Below are positions 56,742-64,000 of a DNA stretch of 64,000 nucleotides, in pieces. Numbering within the stretch: position 1 is the stretch's first letter; every line of letters starts with the position of its first letter. The DNA is taken from NCBI GenBank assembly GCA_011033025.1, contig WFMF01000516.1, forward strand, positions 53,790 to 117,789. The letters run 5' to 3'. Source of the stretch: Beroe forskalii (taxonomy: Eukaryota > Ctenophora > Nuda > Beroida > Beroidae). The notes below the pieces were generated by a model. It ran no database searches. It was not told the origin of the DNA and saw only the letters and a program-made list of their open reading frames with translations. Position numbers and translations under genes: made by a program.

Positions 56742-57209
56742 TCCGGTTGCATTGAGTTTAACAGACGCATGGGTTGAGTTTAGAAGAGGTAATAATTCAG
56801 TAAAATTGTATGAATATTGTATGAAAATGATTAATAAGTTAATACTTGCCTATTTAATCAAATATGAGCTTGTCTGTCTGCACTACGTATTTCGATAAAG
56901 AGTGAACGCTTAAAGTTTTGAATGAAACAGCTGTTCGTCTTATTCACTCAGTCACAGAATGTAGTAAAATAATACAGCACTTGAATCAAAAATAAGCAAA
57001 ACACTTAAATTTCCCCATTTCTGCAGCTCGTTTCGACTTACAGTTCAAACTCTCATATTCACTCCAGTATGGGATGAAAACTGAGCAGCTTACTACAGTA
57101 TACATGGAAAAAAGAATTTCCGGAATCTCGTATTTTGATGTACTAATAAAGTAAAAGTCAAACTATCACCCAATTCTCACAATTTAGAGAATCGGAAATA
57201 AATTATATA

Positions 57210-58011
57210 ACGGGTGATGACTAATTATCTGGAATCATTTCAATGCATTCCTGTGGGCAAATCGAGATCATGTTAGAGCTCAAATATGATTATTCTGGAC
57301 CAAAAAAGTCTGCCGATGCAGAATAACATCATGAGAAAATCCGAAAACCCTGTTTTCCCATGCTACGTTCCGATACAAAAAAATCTTGCACAAAAAAATC
57401 TTGAACAAAATCTCAATGACAATAATTTTCTCCAAAAGTGTTATTTAAGCCTTACTATGGGGTGATTCTGAGCAAGAGTGACTGCAGTAAGTAGCATCAC
57501 TAACTTATCCAGTGGTGACCCTATGGAACCTAAAACGTGTTTAAAATCGTCAATTCTAGGATAATGTCACTTTAATAAAACTGTGATTTTGGGTAATTGT
57601 TAATCCAAAATTCTGCAATAAATGGAAGTGGTCCAAAGACATGAGTTATGTTTAATGAAGTCCCTGCCATCAAATCTGAGTGTTCAAACCACCTAAGTCC
57701 TGTTGTAAGACTTTCTTAAGGCCTGGTGTTCATGAATAAACCTAGATGGCAACTAATGGGAATGCTCTTGTATGCAATTTTCCAATCATATGTCAGGAAG
57801 TCAATCTTTGAATTTGTGCAAGATTTTTTTGTACCTTCTCAAACTAATCGGCCAGTAGCATGGGAAAACAGGGTTTTCAAACTTTTTCATGATGTTATTC
57901 TGAATCAGCAGACTGTTTAAGTCCAGAACAAGCACATCTGAGCTCCAACATGATCTCGATTTGCCCACAAGAATACAATGAAACAATTCCAGATAAATAG
58001 TCATCACCCGT
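57210..58011. mobile_element. 802-bp foldback MITE flanked by TA (mariner-like), right arm only
   Basis: Ends ACGGGTGATGACTA and TAGTCATCACCCGT, with TA immediately outside both. Long inverted arms share TGGGCAAATCGAGATCATGT and AAAACCCTGTTTTCCCATGC (inverse GCATGGGAAAACAGGG). The left arm lacks it (about 53650). The 64-codon and 68-codon frames inside are on opposite strands of the same arm and are not convincing. TA flanks suggest Tc1/mariner, by inference only. Confidence 0.8.
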
Positions 58012-58973
58012 TAGGTATTGAATAAGTAACTTATTAAGTTATTAGAGCGTGATTTGGAATAAGAACGTATTTTGTAGCATTATAGTGTACAGTGAAACTC
58101 TGGGAAAATGAAGCTGACACTTTATTTCTGTTGGCCAAATACATAACACAATCTTCAAGTGAGATATTCGGCGTGACTCAGCAGTTTCAGAGTCTCTACA
58201 CAGTACCGTAACATTATGATGTTCTTTCTCCTTCTTTCTTACATTGCACAGGACCATTACCGTTCTAAGTCCTGAATTATAGCTGGTATAAGGTATTAAG
58301 GTAGCCACCAAACTCACAAAAGCGCAGACTTTCAAGTGACATATTTCTCAGTACTTGGCGACCTTCTCTGGAATCTCGACTTCTCCAGAACCGACAGCTT
58401 TTCGTTTGTTTATCAGGGCGTTTATCCTTTGTATTTCACGATCGAGCTTCTGTTTCTCATCGACTGGCTTGTGTCTCTTTGTTTTCCTGAAATCACACAT
58501 TGAATTTATGAAATTCTTAAAAGAACATTATCAGATTATCAATCAAGAAATAGTTGAAAGAGAATAAATCATGTATCTAAGTGTATAATGTAGTTAAAAC
58601 CAAATTCATCAATAATACTTTCTTTCTAACCTCCCATCACTCATCTTGATTCCGAACTGGAAGGCAGCTTTCGGCATTGCCTCCTTCTTTTCCATGTAAT
58701 TGTTGTACTTATCTTCGTCTTCAAAGTCCCACCGTGTTAGTGGACCTTTCTTGTTTCCCTGCAGTCAACAAGCGATAAATATTCATTTTATATGATAAAT
58801 CCTTTATTCTCTTTAAGTCTTTAGATTATGAGCAAAGTAATATAGAAGCACTCACTGACCAGTACAGTAAAGTGGAATAAAGATTCGCCATTTGAACAAT
58901 CATTTGCTAAAACAATTCAAACCACATGCAGAGATAACAGATTTAGAGAAAATGTCAGCTTGTACTTTTAAAT

Positions 58974-59180
58974 CATAGCTTCCGACCATCGAAAACACAT
59001 TCGGAGGGCAGTTTTTGGCCCAAAAAGGAGGGCAAATGAACGAAAAAGGGTCAAAAAGGAGGGCAAGTTGGGCTTAAAAGAGGGCAAAAAGGAGGGCCCG
59101 GAGAACAAGACCCAAAAAGGAGGGCAAAAAGAGGGCATGAGAGGGCGCCCTCTCAAAAAGAGGGCAGTTCGGAAGCTATG
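58974..59180. mobile_element. 207-bp TIR element with AGGAGGGCAAAAA repeats (right arm only)
   Basis: Ends CATAGCTTCCGA and TCGGAAGCTATG. Flanks are TTTTAAAT and TTTTTAAT, an imperfect 8-bp duplication. The left arm has one TTTTTAATGGGATT at the site. The interior is tandem GGAGGGCAAAAA-like units. Hat-like by target length, but uncertain. Confidence 0.7.
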
Positions 59181-60904
59181 TTTTTAATCCCATTTAAAAT
59201 CAATAAAATTAAGTAGAAAAATAATACCCACGACGGCACAATCAGAATGAAATACGTACTAACCATATCCATCTTACTGTAGTCTGCATCCTCGTCTGAA
59301 TCATAAGCATTCCCACTCTCCTCCATAGCTCCAGGGTAACACTCCATGTAGCTGTCCTGAGGCTGCTGAGCATCTAACCGCATCCTTCGAGCGTCTGCTG
59401 CCCTTTTCTGATTCGCAGCCTCCACCTTAGCCTCAGCCTCAGCCCTGCTTTTCTCAGTGACTTCATTGAAGTAGGTGCTGGGTTTCTCCATTTTCTTGCT
59501 GCCAGCAGCTGCAGCCTTAACGCCCGGAGCAACGTACTCCCCAATTCCACTGAAGATGTCTTCTTCTGCAGCAGTAGCAGGTACTGCTGGAGCTTTGGTT
59601 TCAAACTTCCTCTTTTCTTTCTTCTTGAATTTCTGTTTTCCATCGGTTACCTTTGAGCAAGGATTTAGAGTCAGCTTGTTGATAACAATGTCGTTATTTG
59701 TTGGGAGTTCGCTTCTCAACACTGGCCTTTGCATCAGCTTTACTTCTGATAAGTGTGGTTGGGACATCGGTTTCTGCATATTCATCATCCATGTCAGCTT
59801 GATAGGCCATCCTGTTTTGGAAAACAGTTCGTTCCTTTCTGGATACTTATTAACGAACAGGATCCGATATACTGACTGGGCCATCTTTGTCTTGAAGTTC
59901 ATACCCCCTCTTCAGCATTTTTTCGCCTCCTCGGTTTTAAATGGGCTTCAGTCTTTTGGATTTTACCTTCTGACTGATCAGTTCTATAGCCATTTCCTCC
60001 CTCATTTTTGAAGCAGTGCAAAGTCCAGCCCTTTCACTAAATGAGTATGCTCCATGTCACCACCAAGAAACTTAGACTCTTGAATTGTTTGTTTTTCGTC
60101 GGTCTGCAACAGAAGCAATACTTGAGTCCAGCTGGAGCATACTGATTGGCTTGGCTTTCGAGATTTGCAATCTCATAATTTTTTTGTTCCTGACGTCTTT
60201 CATCTGCACGATCCCGATATCGTTCAGCTAGTTCCTTCTGTCGAGCTTCTGTCGTCTTCTTGTATTCTAAGTACTCACTCTTCTTTTTCTGCGAGGTTTA
60301 AGGACTTTTAATGCTGAAAATAATAGGGAATACTAATGATGAAATGTTCACACCAAGACTGTTGACTATTCAGTCTTAGAGAGTTGGGGATGTACAATGC
60401 ATATCGAAACCGAAATCTATGATAAAAATTACAAAATATCAATAATCAACATGGGATTGCAATTGTTCACTCTTACATAGGTAAGTGGGTACTAGGAGTA
60501 TAAATTAGTCATTCAGATTACAATGAGTTACAGTAAAATGATAGAACACCACATGATTACAAAAGGAAAGCCACAAAATTGATTATATTGCAAATATTAG
60601 GTAATATTTGCATAAAACTCAATGAACAGATACCTTTTTCTCCTTTAGTCGTTTTTCACGCTCCTTCTGCTTTTCTTTCTCTACATTGGCAATGGTTACT
60701 TGTGCCTTTGCTTTGGCTTGCTTTGGAGCGGGTGTCATAAGCATTTTCCGGAAGTCAGCATTGGTAAGGTTGGCCCTGGAAAAATGATGTATTTAAAGGT
60801 ATGTAAGTGGTCCGAGACCAATCCATTAATGTTGGAGCCAGGCATGGGTCCATGGGAGCGTGCTGGGGGAGGGGTTGGGCACGCCCCTGAATCAAAATTT
60901 GGAG

Positions 60905-61010
60905 GTATTTAGTTAATTTGAATTGTAGGATTTTAAATTTGCTAACAAGGTGCTGCATAGAAGTGCCAAGTGAGCTGTGTATTAGCAGGCCCAACAGGCC
61001 TGCTTGACAT
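60905..61010 (-). repeat. GGCCTGTTGGGCC dispersed repeat, right-arm copy
   Basis: Inverse equivalent of 50672-50770 in IK intron 2. Confidence 0.75.
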
Positions 61011-61578
61011 ATTATATTATATGCTAAACTAGAGCCAACTTACGTTGTGACCAAGTTATCATTATCAGCTTCTTCATCAATGCTCAGATTTGCAGGAGCA
61101 ATAGGGTTCGAGAATGGCTGATCAGCACCTAAAATAAATAATTTTGTATTTTGATCCATTGACCATTTATACATCAATAACAAATAAATAACCTCATTTC
61201 ATTGATTGCAAAATAGCCATTCAGGGAATTTAAGGTATAAACAAAAACATGTGATTGCAAGTGATCTTTAGGTAGTTTTTGGCATTTGATTATAAAACAA
61301 CATTTCAATAAAACAGAAATTTCAATAAAACAAATTTTTCGTTCAATGAAATAGCATAATGCACAGTGCACTCAACAGTCATAACACAATGACTCACCCT
61401 CGACTACAGGTGCCATCTTGAACCTTCAATTACCTTGCTGCAAATATAAGAATGAGATATAAAATGTAGTTGCTAAGTTCTGCAAAATGAATAGCCATAA
61501 TCAATTCATCATCAGTGCATTAGATTATATCAGTGCAAGTCATTGAGAAACTTCTGTAAACTTGATTAGCAGGGGAGG

Positions 61579-61984
61579 GGGGGGGGGTTATTATTATCAT
61601 TATTAAATATGACAAAAGTAAATAGTTTATACTATCAAACCTCTTCACATAGGCATAACATACACTTAACAAGAATAACACCAGTTGATACATTTTTTGT
61701 TTGTCTGTTGTTCCCGTAGGTTGTATGCAGGCGCTTATTTCCCTCCCCCATGGTGCTTGATGTAACCTTAGCATCAAATACAACATGCAGTTGCAAGAGT
61801 ATAATATTGAACTCTGATTCCCATGCTGTTGCGACCACCAAGAACACCCATTGGCACCTGCCATTTCTTCTAAAATTCTTGTGCGCACCTTTGTACATTA
61901 GGGCATTTCATAATTTCCCAACTGGAGAACTGTATATTGTTTGGGGTCAAAAACTATCCTTTAGGACATAAAAAATTGACAAAA
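61579..61984. other. Flank beyond palindrome 2, no gene assigned
   Basis: Overlapping minus-strand frames of 122 and 87 codons occur at 61520-61898 but match no family I know and lack splice or start support. They may be a transposon remnant. Confidence 0.35.
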
Positions 61985-62475
61985 ACAAATTTCAGACGAA
62001 AAAATAATTTTAAGCACTTGCACAGAATTCAGCCATGTTTACCTGTAAAAATCATGATTTTCGGTAAAAAGTTACCCATCTCTTTTTCTGCTTGAGTGAC
62101 ATACTTCTAAGCCCTCCATCGTGTTCCTCAGCCCAGGAAATGGGGGTGTAGGTCCAAAAATTTTTAACCTATGATCTTCAGAAGCTGAGTTGTCATGGAT
62201 TTTCATATGCTCATATATGGGCATACGCGAGCAAAAACAGGTGCATGCCAATATATGAGCATATGAAAATCGGTGATAACTCAGTTCTGAAGGTCATAAG
62301 TTTGGACCTATACCCCCATGAGGAACATGATGAGAACGCTTAGAAATATGTCACTCAAGCAGAAAAAGAAATGGGTAACTTTTTATCAAAAATCATGATT
62401 TTTACAGGTAAAAATGGCTGTGATATGTACACGTGCTTAAAATTATTTTTTTCATCTGAAACACCCTATTGTACA
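61985..62475. mobile_element. Foldback MITE of about 490 bp
   Basis: Arms are about 61990-62220 and 62245-62470. Shared inverse blocks include AAAATAATTTTAAGCAC, GTAAAAATCATGATTTT, TCTTTTTCTGCTTGAGTGAC and CATATGCTCATATAT near the centre. The right end reads CTGAAACACCC. No ORF. Confidence 0.85.
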
Positions 62476-63015
62476 TACAAAGTTGTTTTACTCAGTTCAA
62501 TATAGATTTCACAGCATTTTGTTGAATTGGTCAATGTTTTGCATCAGATTTTGTCACTGTTTATTCATGTGATGTATATTCTTGAATGTTTATACTTAGT
62601 TGATATCACTTTTCATCTGATTTTCAAATTTGGTGCTTTCCTTTTCTGTTTCAATGCTGTTGCTTGTTCTAAAAAACAATATTCCTCTTTCATATCAACC
62701 ATTGTATTTCTCAAATTTAGTCAAATTCAGTGTACACTCTGATAGTTATAATGCAGTTTGACACTAAACCAAGTACAGAACCAAAGCCTTTTCCTCCAAT
62801 GATCCTCACTCCTAAGATTTAAGACATGAATCTTCCAATAGCCCTTTATCTAGAATTTTTCATAATTTAGGAGAGTTTGTGCATATATGGCATGGATGGG
62901 CCTAGCCAGCCTAAAAGATTAATATTTTCGACAACCAACTGCCTCAAAATATAGAAATTTGTGATTTTAAAAATTTTGTTAAAAAGGCATGGACTGATGG
63001 ATGGACAATGCTACT
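62476..63015. other. AT-rich intergenic region
   Basis: No coding or repeat signal recognised. A 71-codon hydrophobic frame at 62527-62742 is AT-rich and unsupported. Confidence 0.5.
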
Positions 63016-63590
63016 GATATTTTAAGGGGGCCAGGGGGGGGGTCTGAGGTCGATTTCCTGTTTTTTGTTAATTCTGATAGAGCTGAACGCCAGCTACCAG
63101 TAGGTTTTTACCGCATCAAAAAATATTGTTCCTAGCCGAAGTTATGAATTTTTCAAATTGCAATTATTATTATTATTAAATCTAACAATAGCATTTAACT
63201 GAAATATCGGATAATTGTTTATGAGCCGCATAATAACAATAGCACATATAAGCATATACATACTATCGTACCTCTTCACATAGGCATAATATACACTTCT
63301 GATAATTCTATTAACTTCAGATCACTGAATCAATAACTTGATAAACTAGTTACAGTGCGCACGCAAACTTTCGACGCGATTTGCGGAAAATCAACTTTAA
63401 AATCTATCTCCTACATTTTTTGAGGAAAACCCTTGAAACTTGGTAGTTATGTTCTAGGGCATAAAACAAAACTTTTGATTGGTCAGATTTTTGATTTAGG
63501 CCTCAGAAGTGAAAATATGAATTTTCAAAGTTGGCCCCTGTCCAAAAAATGGTCAAAAATGACGATTTTCAAATTTCAAAAGCCCAGGCA
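63016..63590. mobile_element. Half-copy of the foldback family seen at 11179-11896
   Basis: Shares in order GGGGGGGTCT, a TTGTTCCTAGCC block with GTTATG, GCGATTTGC, AAAATCTATCTCCT, ATGTTC and AGATTTTTGATTTAGGCCTC. It includes an AT-rich insertion at about 63165-63350. The second half of the palindrome is not seen before the window ends. Confidence 0.6.
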
Positions 63591-64000
63591 GTGAGCCGCA
63601 CACAATTAGGCCGCACATTGAAAAGCCACACATATATGAGTTTGACACGCCACCGTAACATGGACTATTATCAAGCACAAAATTAAAATGTTCCCTCATG
63701 ATTCAATGGTATCTGCACAGTTAACCCTTTGAAGTGGATTCGTCACCTGTGACCCATGACACAAAATACATTCAGTGCATTTATTACAATGAGTTTTAGG
63801 CCATATTTTTACAGTTTCTATTCAATCAATGCCTTGACAAGTTTTTGATCCATCGTTTTGAGATTGTAATTGAGCTCACACACTTAATTGAGTCGCTCAA
63901 TTATGCCAATTATCCAATTAAATTTTCAATTATCAATTAGGAGGCTTTCCTCCTTATGGTCCAACTTTGATAATCAACTTTCGATTGTTTTAATTTTTGG
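63591..64000. other. Window end, no feature seen
   Basis: AT-rich sequence with short inverted AATTGAG/CTCAATT-type words around 63870-63950. No gene or known repeat recognised. Confidence 0.4.

Larger units (their letters stand above)
58348..61416 (-). pseudogene. IK: IK/RED right copy with clustered small indels
   Basis: Exons on the minus strand: 61416-61398, 61128-61044, 60775-60634, 60288-59264, 58758-58631 and 58486-58348. Five match the left copy in length exactly. The fourth is 1025 versus 1029 bases and contains at least eight 1-2 base or slightly longer differences between about 60140 and 59640: single-base gains or losses in A and G runs, an inserted TA, and loss of most of the ILSYLRQ codons. 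These shift the frame repeatedly. The 3' half of that exon and all other exons are clean, and splice sites are kept. Either a young pseudogene or an intact gene with local uncorrected sequence errors; homopolymer clustering makes errors a real possibility. Confidence 0.75.
56742..61578 (-). repeat. Right arm of giant inverted duplication 2
   Basis: Inverse of 49336-54163. Right-only insertions are a TA-flanked foldback (57210-58011) and a 207-bp TIR element (58974-59180). The outer edge ends in CAGGGGAGGGGGGGG at 61570-61586, where the left arm abuts the LINE. Confidence 0.92.

Noticed and set aside
61520..61898. 122- and 87-codon minus-strand frames
   Set aside because: Overlap each other in different frames and match no family I recognise; possibly a transposon remnant but unsupported.
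1..64000. tRNA, rRNA or spliceosomal RNA genes
   Set aside because: No cloverleaf with A/B boxes or recognisable conserved RNA core was seen by eye; a covariance-model scan would be needed to exclude them.

Overview
The window is animal nuclear DNA, probably from an invertebrate with a repeat-rich, very polymorphic genome. It has spliced genes with GT-AG introns, orthologues of metazoan housekeeping proteins (eIF3 subunit L, Timeless, IK/RED, REV3L, a WASP-like C-terminus), LINE 3' fragments, many short foldback DNA transposons and degenerate TTAGGG blocks. I cannot name the phylum from sequence alone.

Layout. (1) 1-28152 is a giant imperfect inverted duplication. The left arm (1 to about 14968) holds eIF3L on the plus strand, with exon 1 outside the window. 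The right arm (about 16457-28152) holds a second, complete-looking eIF3L on the minus strand. The two copies are tail to tail around a 1.5 kb spacer that holds one orphan exon resembling the C-terminus of WASP/N-WASP. Exon lengths match exactly between copies, but the introns differ by many arm-specific insertions (hAT-like, Harbinger-like, unclassified TIR elements, satellites). (2) 29125-33194 is a Timeless gene on the minus strand, with its coding region in one 3.9 kb exon and a probable C-terminal frameshift. Its 5' end and upstream region are repeated, decayed, at 34613-36470. (3) 36490-48500 has no convincing gene. It carries foldback elements, one with TTAGGG-like repeats, and several minisatellites. 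(4) 48497-49335 is the 3' part of a LINE on the minus strand. (5) 49336-61578 is a second giant inverted duplication. The left arm has an intact six-exon IK/RED gene on the plus strand. The right arm has an inverted IK copy broken by clustered small indels. The spacer holds only the first four coding exons of REV3L. (6) 61579-64000 holds further foldback elements.

The proteins are unrelated in pathway: translation initiation (eIF3L), replication fork protection (Timeless), splicing (IK/RED), translesion synthesis (REV3L) and actin nucleation (WASP-like). The striking property is architectural. Two inverted gene duplications lie about 21 kb apart, each enclosing a fragment of another gene. Two minisatellites have units that span a splice junction of the adjacent exon. 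Real inverted duplication and misjoining of two divergent haplotypes both remain possible.
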